Below, piece by piece: positions 17,652 through 28,129 of a stretch of DNA of 64,000 nucleotides. How positions within the stretch are numbered: the first letter of the stretch is position 1; the number at the start of each line of letters is the position of its first letter. The position numbers were made by a program, and so were the translations under genes. The DNA lies in NCBI GenBank assembly GCA_036563665.1, contig DATCLY010000023.1, forward strand, positions 1 through 64,000, read 5' to 3'. A model generated the notes under the pieces. The model was not told the origin of the DNA. It ran no database searches and worked only from the letters and a program-made list of their open reading frames with translations. The DNA is from FEN-1219 sp036563665. GTDB taxonomy: Bacteria; Pseudomonadota; Gammaproteobacteria; Steroidobacterales; Rariloculaceae.

Positions 17652-18902
17652 ATGAGCCCGTTGCGTACCGCTTGCGGCGTCTTGCTGACGATAGGCCTGG
17701 GCGTGCTCGCCGGGTGCACGAGCTCGCAGGTGCTCGTTCCGCATCGCATCCCGCTCGCGACCGCTCCCGACGAGGCCGGTGAGGCCGCCGACGAGGAGCA
17801 GCTGGTCGACGTCGCGATCGTGGTCTTCGATCCCGGCGTGCCCGACGGCGACGTTCCGAAGGAGCGGCTGGAAGAGCTGCTCGCCGACGGTGTCTTCGTT
17901 CACGTGCGCCGTGCCGAGGCCATTCAGATGGCCGTGCAGCTGCGCGACACGCTCCAGCGGAGCGGGCATTGGGGAGCGGTGTGGATCGCTCCTCAGGAGT
18001 CGCGGGCGGCGGACCTCGTCGTCACGGCCAAGATTCTCCAGTCGGACGGATACGTCGTGCGCGTCGATGCCAAGGCCGTGGATGCGGCCGGCACCACCTG
18101 GATCGACGATCGCTACGAGCTCGAGACGGCGGCCGCGGCGTACCGGCGCGAGCGCCATGGCGGCCTCGATCCCTATCAGGATCTCTTCAACGCCATCGCG
18201 AACGACCTCGCGGCGGCGCGGGCGAAGCTCTCCGCCGTGCGGATCGGCGAGATCAAGACCGTCGCCGCCCTGCGCTACGCCGCGGAGCTCGCCCCGGAGG
18301 CGTTCGGCGGCTACGTCGCGGCGCGGCGGGGCGGAGTTTACGAGCCCGTGCGCCTGCCGGCGGTCGACGACCCGCTGTTCGCGCGCACGCTCGACGTGCG
18401 CCAGCGCGAACGGCTGTTTCTGGACACGCTGGATCGGCACTACGAGAACCTGGTCGTCGAGGCGCAGCCGTCGTACGACAGCTGGCGCGAAGGCGCGCGC
18501 GAGGAGTCGATCACGATCCGCGAGCTCACGCGAGGCGCGCGGCTGCGCACGGGCCTCGGCATCGTGGCGATGCTGGGCTCGATGATGTACGGCGGCAGCG
18601 ATCTCGCCATCCTCCGCAACGGGATGATGTCGGTGGGCGCCGAGCTCCTGAACATGGGCGCGTCCACGGTGCGGGAGAGGGAGCTGCACTCGGCGGCGCT
18701 CGAGGAGCTGTCCGAGAGCTTCGACGACGAGATCGCGCCGCTCACCGTGGAGCTCGCCGGCGTGCAGCATCGGCTCACCGGCACGGCGGAGGTGCAGTAC
18801 GCGGAGCTGCGCGAGCTGCTGCGGCTGATGTTCAACGAGGCGACGGGCATCGAGCCGGCCGATCCGGCCGTCGAGCCCGCGGAGGTGCAGAGCGAGGACT
18901 GA
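17652..18902 (+). CDS. unrecognised lipoprotein
   Basis: 416 aa with a clear lipoprotein signal: a hydrophobic stretch and the lipobox LAGC with the acylated cysteine at C22. I do not recognise the family. The mature part has an alpha/beta segment at about residues 50-180 (VDVAIVVFDPGVPDGDVPKE, GHWGAVWIAPQE, ADLVVTAKILQSDGYVVRVD), then a mostly helical half including a glycine-rich hydrophobic stretch (LGIVAMLGSMMYGG). The C-terminus is acidic. The start ATG 17652 is chosen because it opens the signal peptide; the frame is open upstream without resemblance to a protein. It is convergent, with a 14-bp gap, with another exported protein of unknown function. Confidence 0.85.
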   Translation: MSPLRTACGVLLTIGLGVLAGCTSSQVLVPHRIPLATAPDEAGEAADEEQLVDVAIVVFDPGVPDGDVPKERLEELLADGVFVHVRRAEAIQMAVQLRDTLQRSGHWGAVWIAPQESRAADLVVTAKILQSDGYVVRVDAKAVDAAGTTWIDDRYELETAAAAYRRERHGGLDPYQDLFNAIANDLAAARAKLSAVRIGEIKTVAALRYAAELAPEAFGGYVAARRGGVYEPVRLPAVDDPLFARTLDVRQRERLFLDTLDRHYENLVVEAQPSYDSWREGAREESITIRELTRGARLRTGLGIVAMLGSMMYGGSDLAILRNGMMSVGAELLNMGASTVRERELHSAALEELSESFDDEIAPLTVELAGVQHRLTGTAEVQYAELRELLRLMFNEATGIEPADPAVEPAEVQSED

Positions 18903-18916
18903 GGGCGGCAGCCACG

Positions 18917-19519
18917 CTACTCGAGCGGCGGCAAGCCGAGATGCTCGCGAATCTGCGGCCGCACGCGGTCGACGTTCGCGACGATGAGATCCTGCAGCCG
19001 CGCGAGCCCCTGCTCGCGGCTCGCCGGCTCCTCGTTCAGCCACACGGCGCCCGAGGAGACCAGCTCGGCGCGCTCTCCCACGAGCACGTAGATCGCCATG
19101 TGAACGATCGCGACGACGTCGTCGCTGGCGGAGGGGCTGACCTCGCGCGCGAACTTGCGCATGTCGGCATACGTCTCGGGCGAGACGTCGTCCTCGATGG
19201 AGGCGAGCGTGGCCCCGGGGCCTGCCGCGGCAGGGCGCATCATGAGCACCGCCTGGATGCCCTCCGCGGCGAGTCGCCGCGTGACGCCGCGATCGTCGAG
19301 GCGCCGCGCATCGGGGACGATGTCGAAGCTCGTGACCGCGTCGTAGTCGTGCTGCCGGGCCTTCTCGACCAGCCCCTGCTCGAGCTCGGCGCGCAGCGCC
19401 GGATCCTCGGTGAGCGCGACCACGGCCGACTTGTACGTGGGCGGCGGCTGGGCCGCGGCGCCGAGGCCGAGGCAGGCCGCCGCGACGCAAGCAGCGAGCC
19501 GTCCATGGTGCCGCCGCAT
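18917..19519 (-). CDS. unrecognised exported protein
   Basis: 200 aa with a probable Sec signal peptide (CVAAACLGLGAAAQ, cleavage near residue 23). The family is not recognised. The mature part looks alpha/beta: a conserved-looking core LAAEGIQAVLMMRPAAAGPGAT is followed by VVAIVHMAIYVLVGERAELVSSGAVWLNEE, and a C-terminal PQIREHLGLPPLE. The layout resembles small periplasmic proteins that bind other envelope components, but no function can be assigned. It faces the lipoprotein gene tail-to-tail, so the two may form a conserved gene pair. Confidence 0.8.
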   Translation of the reverse strand: MRRHHGRLAACVAAACLGLGAAAQPPPTYKSAVVALTEDPALRAELEQGLVEKARQHDYDAVTSFDIVPDARRLDDRGVTRRLAAEGIQAVLMMRPAAAGPGATLASIEDDVSPETYADMRKFAREVSPSASDDVVAIVHMAIYVLVGERAELVSSGAVWLNEEPASREQGLARLQDLIVANVDRVRPQIREHLGLPPLE

Positions 19520-19686
19520 CTCCGATCCCCTGCGCCCCGCCGGGGCGCGTCGAACGTGTTTGTTTCAGTATCGCCGCCGGGCGTTCGCTCGCCCAATTGG
19601 CCCTAGGTCCCATCGGGCGGTCCCGATGGGCGGTGCGCCCGCGGGGCGCTATGCTGTGGGCCGTCGCACTGGGGGACGTCGTCGTC

Positions 19687-20115
19687 ATGGCTGCTCGTTA
19701 CTTCACCTGGTCGAGCTTTCTGCTGCGGTTGGTGATGGCCGCCGCGCTCGTGCTGCTCACCTACAACCCGACCGAATTCTCGTACGTGCACTGGGTCACG
19801 AGAGCCCTGGAGCAGGATCGGGCCGGCGCGCCGCAGGCGTTCGCCGGCACGGTCGTGGTCATCGGCTGGGTGATCCTCCTCCGGGCGACGTACCGATCGC
19901 TCGGCGGCGTCGGTCTGTTCCTCGGCGCCGCGTTCTTCGGGACGCTCGTGTGGTTCCTGATCTACCTCGACGTGCTGAGCCTGAGCGCGCCGAAGTCGAT
20001 GGCGTGGGCGGCGCTCCTCTGCCTGTCCGGGCTGCTCGCCATCGGCTTGTCGTGGTCGCACGTTCGGCGCCGTCTGACGGGGCAGGTGGACGTCGACGAC
20101 GTGGACGTCGCCTGA
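19687..20115 (+). CDS. DUF6524-like integral membrane protein
   Basis: 142 aa with four predicted membrane helices: FLLRLVMAAALVLLTYNPTE, TVVVIGWVILLRATY, VGLFLGAAFFGTLVWFLIYL and AWAALLCLSGLLAIGLSW. The N-terminal pattern LVLLTYNPTEFSYVHW matches what I recall for the DUF6524 family of small membrane proteins, whose role is unknown. The ATG at 19687 has GGGGGACG about 10 bp upstream; the frame runs back to 19597 through sequence without membrane character. The short C-terminal tail is acidic (VDVDDVDVA). Confidence 0.82.
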   Translation: MAARYFTWSSFLLRLVMAAALVLLTYNPTEFSYVHWVTRALEQDRAGAPQAFAGTVVVIGWVILLRATYRSLGGVGLFLGAAFFGTLVWFLIYLDVLSLSAPKSMAWAALLCLSGLLAIGLSWSHVRRRLTGQVDVDDVDVA

Positions 20116-20245
20116 GGCGTCCCCGCGGTCGCGCCGACGAGGGCACGGGGACCGGCTCCGCGCCTCGCGCGGCCCGTCCTGAACGCCGCGCCGCGCGGCC
20201 TGCCACGCGCGCGACCGTTGCGGTCGCTGCCTTCCCGGCGCGTGC

Positions 20246-21382
20246 ATGGCACGCCCTTTGCAGCTCGCGCGCTTACCTATGGGCGCAAGACGGTCGGCGC
20301 AGGAGATCACGGCCGTCGTCGTCAACTGCAACGGCGGCGACGCGGTGCTCCGGACGATCGCTTCGTTGCTCGGTCAACGGGGCGTGCGCATGCGCATCGT
20401 GGTGGTGGATGACGGCTCCACCGACGGCAGCGCGGAGGCGATCGAGCGCCGTCATCCCGGCGCGCTGGTTCACCGCGAGCCACGCAATACCCAGCAGGTC
20501 AACCGGCTGCGCAACATCGGCATCGCCTGCGCCGACACCGACAAGGTGCTCGTCACCGACAACGATATCGTCTTCGATCCCAACTGCGCGGCCGAGATGC
20601 TGCGCGCGATGGGCACCGATCCGGCGGTGGCGGCGTGCATCCCGCGCATGATGTATGCCGACGATCCCGCGGTGATCTACATGGCCGGCGGCCGCATCCA
20701 CTACGTGGGCGCCACCATCGCGCCGCATCGCCACGAGCGCTACGACGGGCGCACCGAGCCGGAGGAGGCCATCGGCGGCGGCATCGCCCTCTACGACCGG
20801 CGCAAGCTCGCCGCCGTGGGCGGCTTCGACGAGGGTTACGCGCTCGCCTGGGGCGACGACGCCGAGCTGCATCAGCGGTTGCTGCTCGCCGGCTTCAAGA
20901 CCCTGCTCGTGCCGACGGCCGCCTGCCTGCACCATTACAAGCGGTTCGACCGGTCGCGCCACTACCGCGCGCGCGGCCAGGTGAGCAACCGCTGGCGCTA
21001 TCTGCTCTCGCACTACGAGGCGCGCACGTTACTGCTCACGGCGCCGGCGTTGCTCCTCTACGAGCTGCTCCAGGCCGGGTTTCTCACGGCGAAACGGCTG
21101 CCGCACCTGTATCTGCTCGGCACGCTGGACGCGCTGCGCGCGCTGCCGCGCACGCTGCGTCGCCGTCGCGAGGTGCAGGCGCTGCGCCGAGTTCCGGATC
21201 GCGAGCTGCTGTTCGCGGGCGACCTCTACGTGCGACCGGAGCACGGCACGCGGCTGCCGCTCCTCCGCGCCGGCGTGGCCGCGGCGAGCGGCGCGTTCGC
21301 GTTGTATTGGCGGCTCGTGCGCCCGGGGCTCGCACGCAGCGTGCGCCGGCCGGCCGCCCGCCTCGTGGACAGAAAGGCGTAG
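20246..21382 (+). CDS. family 2 glycosyltransferase
   Basis: 378 aa. The GT-A nucleotide-sugar fold is visible: ITAVVVNCNGGDAVLRTIAS, VVVDDGSTDGSAEAI, a DND metal motif in KVLVTDNDIVFDP, and an acidic catalytic region in GYALAWGDDAELHQRLLLAG. The C-terminal third has a hydrophobic, probably membrane-associated, stretch (LLLTAPALLLYELLQAGFLTAKRL) and an arginine-rich tail. The start could be ATG 20246 or ATG 20279; neither has a clear ribosome binding site. It is followed after 4 bp by a polysaccharide deacetylase, which points to joint work on a cell-envelope or exported glycan. Confidence 0.92.
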   Translation: MARPLQLARLPMGARRSAQEITAVVVNCNGGDAVLRTIASLLGQRGVRMRIVVVDDGSTDGSAEAIERRHPGALVHREPRNTQQVNRLRNIGIACADTDKVLVTDNDIVFDPNCAAEMLRAMGTDPAVAACIPRMMYADDPAVIYMAGGRIHYVGATIAPHRHERYDGRTEPEEAIGGGIALYDRRKLAAVGGFDEGYALAWGDDAELHQRLLLAGFKTLLVPTAACLHHYKRFDRSRHYRARGQVSNRWRYLLSHYEARTLLLTAPALLLYELLQAGFLTAKRLPHLYLLGTLDALRALPRTLRRRREVQALRRVPDRELLFAGDLYVRPEHGTRLPLLRAGVAAASGAFALYWRLVRPGLARSVRRPAARLVDRKA

Positions 21383-21386
21383 GCCC

Positions 21387-22577
21387 GTGCGGTACTCGCT
21401 CGTGAGCGACCTCACGCGCGAGCTGGCATCCGTGCTGCGAGGCTATCCCGCTTTCGTGCTGTCGCCGCATGCGGCACCGCCCGCCGCGCACGTGCCGGTG
21501 TTCGTCTACCACTCCATCGAGCCGCGCGCGTTCGAGCGCGACCTCGCGTTCCTGGCCGACAACCGCTATCGCACCATCGGCATGGCGGAGCTCGTGCGGC
21601 ACCTGCGCGGCGGCGGCGCGGCGCCGCGATCGGTCGTGCTGACCTTCGACGACGCCCGCTCGAGCTTCTGGCGCTACGGCTATCCGCTGCTCGAGCGTTA
21701 CGGGATGCGCGGCGTGCTGTTCGTGATCGCCGGGCTCACGCTCGACGCGCCGTCGTGCCGGCCCAACCTGTCCGCCGTGCGCGACGGCGCCTGCACGCCG
21801 GCCGACATCGAGGCCCTCGACCCGGACGACGTCACGCTCTGCACCTGGCCCGAGCTCGCGCACATGCAGGCCTCCGGCGTCGTGGAGGTGGAGTCGCACT
21901 CGCTGTTCCACCGTGAGGTCTTCGTGGGCACGGAAATCGTGGGCTTCATCGCGCCGGACACGCCGCTCGTGCCGTACGCCACGCCCGCGACCGCGTACCT
22001 CGATCACGAGGACGTGGGACGGCCGCTTGCGCGCGAGCGGCTGCTCGGCCTGCCGCTGTTCCGCGCGGCGCCGCTCTACGCCGCGCCGCGCGCGTTCCGC
22101 GTGCCGCCCGACCTGCGCCGCTTCGCGCGCGGCCTGTGGGACGGGCTGTCGGACCGCGAGCGCTCGCCGTCGGCCTGCCGGCGCGTGCTGCGCGAGCGGT
22201 GGCGGCGCGTGGATGCGGCGGCGCGGCTCGAGCGCTGGACGGAAACGGAGATCGCGGCCGCCATCGCGGAGGATCTCGCCCTCGCCCGCGAGCTCATCAA
22301 GACCCGAGTGGGCGCGACCGCTGGCGCCCACTTCTGCGTGCCTTACGGCTCGGCCGGCGCGGCGACGCTCGCGGCGGCCGCACGCCTCGGCATCGAGAGC
22401 GTCTGCTGGGGCGTGATCCCGGGGAAGAAGCACAATGCGCCCGGCGACTCCCCCTTCGAGGTGGCGCGTCTGAAGTGCGACTTCCTGCGGCGGCTGCCCG
22501 CGGCGAACCGCGCGTCTCTCGCCGCCATCTACGGCCACAAGGCGTTGCGCCGCCTGCGAGGCGAGCGCGTGTACTGA
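21387..22577 (+). CDS. polysaccharide deacetylase (NodB-like) family protein
   Basis: 396 aa starting at GTG 21387, four bases after the glycosyltransferase stop. NodB-homology motifs: VFVYHSIEP, the metal-binding acidic pair in VVLTFDDARSSFW, and VEVESHSLFHRE carrying the HSxxH zinc motif. CVPYGSAGAATL near residue 315 fits the motif-3 position. About 100 residues are inserted between motif 2 and motif 3, rich in arginine and proline. There is no signal peptide, so the product probably acts in the cytoplasm or is a deacetylase-like protein with another substrate. Coupled expression with the GT2 gene suggests modification of the same glycan or lipid-linked sugar. Confidence 0.9.
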   Translation: MRYSLVSDLTRELASVLRGYPAFVLSPHAAPPAAHVPVFVYHSIEPRAFERDLAFLADNRYRTIGMAELVRHLRGGGAAPRSVVLTFDDARSSFWRYGYPLLERYGMRGVLFVIAGLTLDAPSCRPNLSAVRDGACTPADIEALDPDDVTLCTWPELAHMQASGVVEVESHSLFHREVFVGTEIVGFIAPDTPLVPYATPATAYLDHEDVGRPLARERLLGLPLFRAAPLYAAPRAFRVPPDLRRFARGLWDGLSDRERSPSACRRVLRERWRRVDAAARLERWTETEIAAAIAEDLALARELIKTRVGATAGAHFCVPYGSAGAATLAAAARLGIESVCWGVIPGKKHNAPGDSPFEVARLKCDFLRRLPAANRASLAAIYGHKALRRLRGERVY

Positions 22578-22595
22578 TCGCGCCGAGGCTCGCGG

Positions 22596-23618
22596 CTACG
22601 GCGGAGGAATCACGCGGTCCGTGGCGACGGACGGGGCGGGCGGCGCCATCGCGACGATGGGCCCGCCGCGCGCGAGGAGCACGGCGCCTGGCAGCAGCGA
22701 CACGAAGAACGCGAGGAACAGCGTCATCAGCAGCACGAGCGCCGCCGAGTAGTCGTAGCCGAGCGCCACGAGCAGCGCGGCGCCGCTGGCCTCGCGCAGG
22801 CCGAGGCCCGCGTAGGAGATGGGCAGGCGCTGGATCAGCACGGTCACGGGGGCCACGGCCAGGCACACGACGAGCGGTAACGGCGCGCCGAGCGCCCGCG
22901 ATCCGATCCACCAGGTGAGGACGGGCGTGCATTGCTCGAGCAGCGCGAGGCCGAAGTTCGCGGCGAGCACGCCGCGCCGCGCCGCGTAAGCGCGCGCGGC
23001 CTGGACGTACTGCACGACGCGGGGACGCCGCTCGAGCGCGGCCATGCCGACGAGCCGCGCGGCCGCGCGGCGCGGGCCGCGGTGGAACAGCGGGGCCGCC
23101 CCGGCCGCCGCCGCGGCCAGCGCGCCGACGCCGGCGACGAGCGCGAACCGGCGCAAAGCCTCCTGCGGCGCGAGCACGTAGAGGGCGGCGAGGGCGAGCG
23201 CGACGAACACGAGCGACGCGAGCAGGCCGATGGCGCGCTCCATCACCATGGAGGACAGCGTCAGATGCGGCGCGATGCCGCACGCGCGCAGCCGCACGAA
23301 CCGCACGATGTCGGGACCGAGCCCCCCGAGCGGCAGCGCGAACCCGACGAAGCTGCTTTCGTAGTAGACGCGCACGGCGCCCGCGATGCCGAGCCCGCCG
23401 CCGAGCACGCGCAGCAGCTGCTCCCACTTGAAAGCCATCAGGACGCGGTCGGCCGCATACACCGCGAGCAGCAACGCGAGGCCTGCGGGCGCGGCATCGC
23501 GCACGAGCGCCGCGCTGCGCTCCCAGTCGAGACGCCCGAGCAGCACGGCGAGCAGCCCGAAGCTCACACAGAGCTGCAGGGCCACGCGAACCTTGCGGCC
23601 GAGCGGCGGCACCCTCAT
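22596..23618 (-). CDS. flippase-like / lysylphosphatidylglycerol synthase transmembrane family protein
   Basis: 340 aa, about eight membrane helices, matching the LPG_synthase_TM (UPF0104/AglD-like) family of putative lipid or glycolipid flippases. Diagnostic stretches are FVGFALPLGGLGPDIVRFVRL (the conserved P-x-G-x-G-x-D-x-x-R region), VMERAIGLLA and RLPISYAGLGLREASGAALL. It lacks the C-terminal aminoacyl-transferase domain of MprF, so lysine transfer is not implied. It is convergent with the deacetylase gene (18-bp gap) and may act on the same glycan. Confidence 0.88.
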   Translation of the reverse strand: MRVPPLGRKVRVALQLCVSFGLLAVLLGRLDWERSAALVRDAAPAGLALLLAVYAADRVLMAFKWEQLLRVLGGGLGIAGAVRVYYESSFVGFALPLGGLGPDIVRFVRLRACGIAPHLTLSSMVMERAIGLLASLVFVALALAALYVLAPQEALRRFALVAGVGALAAAAAGAAPLFHRGPRRAAARLVGMAALERRPRVVQYVQAARAYAARRGVLAANFGLALLEQCTPVLTWWIGSRALGAPLPLVVCLAVAPVTVLIQRLPISYAGLGLREASGAALLVALGYDYSAALVLLMTLFLAFFVSLLPGAVLLARGGPIVAMAPPAPSVATDRVIPPP

Positions 23619-23676
23619 GCCGCCCTGGGCTGCAAGTCATATGCCACGCCCCTCTCGGGACGCGGCCCGGCGCCGC

Positions 23677-24888
23677 TCAGCCGGAGTTGCTCCGGGGCGT
23701 CACGCGGACGCCGTCGGCGAGCTCCTCGCCCGGGTAGAGCACCACCTGCTGGCCTGCCTCGAGGCCGGACAGGATCTCGGCCGTGCGGCCGTTGTCCTGC
23801 CCGATCTCGACCGGCGTGAGGCGCGCGCGGCCGTTCTCCACGCGGAACACGGCCCAGCGGCCGGCGTTGCGGAAGAGCGCAGCCACGGGCGCCTGGACCA
23901 CGTCGTCGGCCTGCCACGTGACGATGGCGGCCTCGACGCGGAAGCCGTGACCGAGCGACGCCCACTCCTCGCGCGGCCCCGTGAAGTCCACGATGACGTT
24001 CACGCGTTGCTCCTCGACGCCGAGCGCGGAAATTTTGAGGAAGCCGTACGGTTCCACGAGCCGCACGCGCCCGCGCAGCGGCTCGGCGGTGCCGCCGCTC
24101 CAGTTCTCGATGATGGCCTCGGCGCCGGGCTTCACCTGCACGGCGTCCGTGGACAGCATCTCCACTACGACCTCGAGGTCGCTCGGGTCTCCGAGCAGCA
24201 TGAGCTCCGCGCCCGGCGCGACGACGGTTTCGCTCTCCTGCGTGACGCGCAGCACCCGGCCCGACACGGGCGCCAGCACTTCCACGGGCTCGGCGTCGGC
24301 GTCCGCCTTGTCGGGCTGCAGCAGGCGAATGCGCGCGCGGTCGAGCTCCGCCTCGCGCAGCCGCACGGCCTCGCTCGCCGTGCGCAACGCGCCTTCGGCC
24401 ACGCGCAGCTGCATGCGCGCCCGGTCCAGCTCTTCGGCCGACGTGAGCCCCCGCTCGTGCACGGCGGTCACGCGCTCGGCCTCGCTGCGCGCATAGGCGG
24501 CCTGCGCTTCCGCCTGCTCGAGCTCGGCGCGCGCCGCCGCCACCGCCGCCTCGGCCGCCGCGACCGCGGCGCGCGCGTCGGCCTGCTCGCGCGCGTCGAG
24601 GAACGGTGGCGTGCCGGGCAGGATGCGCGCAACCGGCTGGCCCGCGTGCACGTGCGCCCCGGCCTTGTACTCCACGCGCAGCAGCAGCCCGCCCACCGGC
24701 GCGGAGACGACGTACTCGTTGCGCACGCGCGTGCGGCCCTCGTCCCGCACGGTCACGCGCATCGGCCCGCGGGATACCTCCGCGAGGTCCACGGCGACCG
24801 CCTGCGGACGGAACGCGAGCGCCAGGAGCACGGCCAGGACGACGGTCGCGGCCGTCCAGAACACGGTACGGAACTTGAGCTTCATCAT
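23677..24888 (-). CDS. HlyD-type periplasmic adaptor of an ABC exporter
   Basis: 403 aa membrane-fusion protein. One N-terminal helix (FWTAATVVLAVLLALAF) anchors it. A lipoyl/barrel-sandwich half (YVVSAPVGGLLLRVEYKAGAHV) is followed by a long alpha-helical hairpin of about residues 95-190, the second lipoyl half (VEVLAPVSGRVLRVTQESETV) and beta-barrel domains (AALFRNAGRWAVFRVENG...). The start ATG 24888 overlaps the permease stop by four bases; a second ATG follows directly. Together with the two genes upstream it forms an exporter of the DevBCA/MacAB kind. No outer-membrane channel gene is nearby. The substrate is unknown. Confidence 0.93.
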   Translation of the reverse strand: MMKLKFRTVFWTAATVVLAVLLALAFRPQAVAVDLAEVSRGPMRVTVRDEGRTRVRNEYVVSAPVGGLLLRVEYKAGAHVHAGQPVARILPGTPPFLDAREQADARAAVAAAEAAVAAARAELEQAEAQAAYARSEAERVTAVHERGLTSAEELDRARMQLRVAEGALRTASEAVRLREAELDRARIRLLQPDKADADAEPVEVLAPVSGRVLRVTQESETVVAPGAELMLLGDPSDLEVVVEMLSTDAVQVKPGAEAIIENWSGGTAEPLRGRVRLVEPYGFLKISALGVEEQRVNVIVDFTGPREEWASLGHGFRVEAAIVTWQADDVVQAPVAALFRNAGRWAVFRVENGRARLTPVEIGQDNGRTAEILSGLEAGQQVVLYPGEELADGVRVTPRSNSG

Positions 24889-27268
24889 TCCCGGCTCTTC
24901 AGCACGGCTACGAGATCCATCCGATCGAGCTTGCGGCGAACGATGAGGCCGGAGGCGGCCGTGACCACGATCACCACGACGCCCGCGTAGCCGTAAGTGG
25001 CGGGCTCGATCACGAACGGTATGCGGAAGAGATCGGAGCTCATCGCCTGGGCCAGGCTCCACGCCAGGCCGCTGCCGAGCGCCGCGCCGAGCGGCAGCGC
25101 GAGCAGCGTGAGGAACGCGATCTCCCCGAGCAGGATGTAGGATACTTCTGCGCGCGTGAAGCCGAGCACCCGCAGCGAGGCGAGCTCGCGGGCGCGCTCC
25201 GCGAACGAGATCTGCACGCTGTTGTAGACCACACCGATCGCGATCAGCGCCGCGAAAGCCGTGTAGATGAAGATCGACGTGCCGAGGTTGCGATCCATCG
25301 TGGCCGTGAAGTTGCGCCGCGCGAGCGTCTGCAGCGCCACGCTCGCCACGGCCGGCGCGGCCTTGAGCTCGCGGTAGAGCGCCACGGCGGCCGCGTCGTC
25401 CACGGTGAGGAACGCCCCCGACACGACCGGCCCCTCGCGCAGCAGCCGGTTCAGCTCCTCGATGCGGATGTGCGCGCCGGAGCCCAGGTACGTGGTGGTG
25501 ACGGCGGCGACGGGCACGTCGAGGACGGGCCGGCGTCCCTCCGTGACCTCCACCCGCAGCACGTCGCCGGGCTCGACGCGCAGCTTGTCCGCGAGGTCGC
25601 GCGAGAGCACGAGCCCGCCGGGCGGGGGCACGATGGGCCGCTCCGCCGTGTCGATCATCCGGGACAGCCGGGCGTCGAGCGGCAAGCCCGTGAGCCCCAC
25701 TCGCTCCTCGAGGTGGCCGTGCCGCAGGCGCGCGGCGACCGTGCGGTATGGCTCGCCGTCGAGCACGCCCGGCGCGCGCAGCAGCTCGAAGTAGGCGGAC
25801 CGGGAGCGGGGCTCGACGAACGTCACCTGCACGTCGTGGCGGTTGGCCACGTCGAAGTACACGTCGATCATCTCCTCCACGGCGTCCAGGAAGAACATCG
25901 TGCCGATGAGCAGGCCGCCGGAGACCGCCACCCCCACGGTCGTGAAGGCGGCGCGGGCGGGGAACCGCACGATCTGCCGCAGGATCATGCGCGTCTGCTG
26001 GTCGAGCACCCGCAGGTTGGTGATGCGCGTGCCGATGGCCTTGGAATAGTCCGGCGGCGGGGCGGGCGTCATGGCCGTGGCGGGCTCGAGCCGGGCCGCC
26101 CGCCGCACGGCGAACGCAGCGCCGCCGCCCACAGCCAGGGCCGTGATCGCGGCCACCACGACGTAGACCCGCGAATCGGCCTGGAACACCAGGAACGGAA
26201 AGCGGTAGTACTCGGTGTAGAGCGACGCCATCGAGCGGCCGAGCCAGATGCCGGCGCCCACACCGATGACGCAGCCGAGCGCGCCCATCACGCTGACGAG
26301 CTTGAGGTAATGCACGACCACGTCGCGGTCGGTGTAGCCGAACGCCTTCATGAGCCCGATCTCGGAGCGCTCCGTGGCGATGAGCCGCGAGATCACCACG
26401 TTCACGAGGAAGGCGGCCACGAGCAGGAAGATCGGCGGCAGCACGTTACCCATCGTGCCGAGCTGCTCGAGCTCGCTCGAGACGAAGCGGTCCGAGATGT
26501 GCTCGTCGCGGCCGTAGGCGCCCGGCGTGCCGTAACGGTCGAGCAGCGCGTCGAGCGCGTCGATGACGGCCGTCTCGCTCGCGCCGTAGGCGAGGCGCAC
26601 CACGGCCTCGTTGAAGGCGCCGTCCTGATCCGCGATCTGCGCGAGCGCGTCCCGCCCCATCCACAGCACGCCGTAGAGGCGGTCGTCCGGCACGAGCTGA
26701 CCCGGCGCGATCGCGTAGACGTGCTCCGGCGAGAGCGCCACGCCGACCACCGTTAGGTTCTCGCGCCCGCCGTGGATCGTGGCCGGCACGATGTCGCCGA
26801 TGTCGAGGTCGTGCGCGTTCGCGAAGCTCTCGAGCACGACGGCCTCGTCGCGCCGCCCCGGCTGCGGCCGGCGCCCGCGCACGAGGTGGATCTCGTTCAC
26901 CGCGGGCTCGCCGAAGTCGGGCAGCGAGAAGATCTCGCCGGTGGCCGGCTCCTCCATGCCGGGCATGTCGAAGAGGGCGGGTGCGCGAATCCGCGTCTCC
27001 GCCGCCTGCACGCCCGGGATGGCGCGGATGTCCTCGAGCAACGAGTTCGGCGCCCGCACCACGGGGGCCCACACGTGCGCGAAGCGATAGCGCTCGTAGT
27101 ACGCGCGGCGGGTCTCCGCGAGCGACTGCAGCATGCCTTGCGCCACCACGGCCGAGGCCACGCCGCCGGCGATCACGAACGCGATGGCGAGCGCCTGGCC
27201 CTTCATGCCCCAGAGGTCGCGCAGGAGCTTCCGGTCGAGCGCCGAGATCAGCGTGGGCAAGGGCAGCC

Positions 27269-27272
<4 letters not shown>
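24885..27272 (-). CDS. ABC transporter permease, FtsX/MacB type with two FtsX domains
   Basis: 795 aa. The GTG start at 27272 overlaps the ATPase stop (GTGA); the long open frame upstream is shadow sequence. A first membrane helix (ALAIAFVIAGGVASAVVAQG) is followed by a MacB-like periplasmic domain (about residues 50-255), three helices around 265-380, another helix and a second periplasmic domain (about 430-660), then three C-terminal helices (IFIYTAFAALIAIGVVYNSV onwards). Two complete FtsX modules in one chain means one polypeptide could serve as the whole permease, unlike MacB, which has one module plus its own ATPase. Confidence 0.92.
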
Positions 27273-28003
<731 letters not shown>

Positions 28004-28129
28004 GATGCATGCGGCCTCGCCTCCGCCCTCCGATCAGCTTGGTCCCGCGCGGCGCCGACGCGGCTCGTGAGCCGCGGTCCGCGCCGAGTCAGGTTAGCCG
28101 CTGGCGACGGGTGCTTTCCAGCGACCGGC

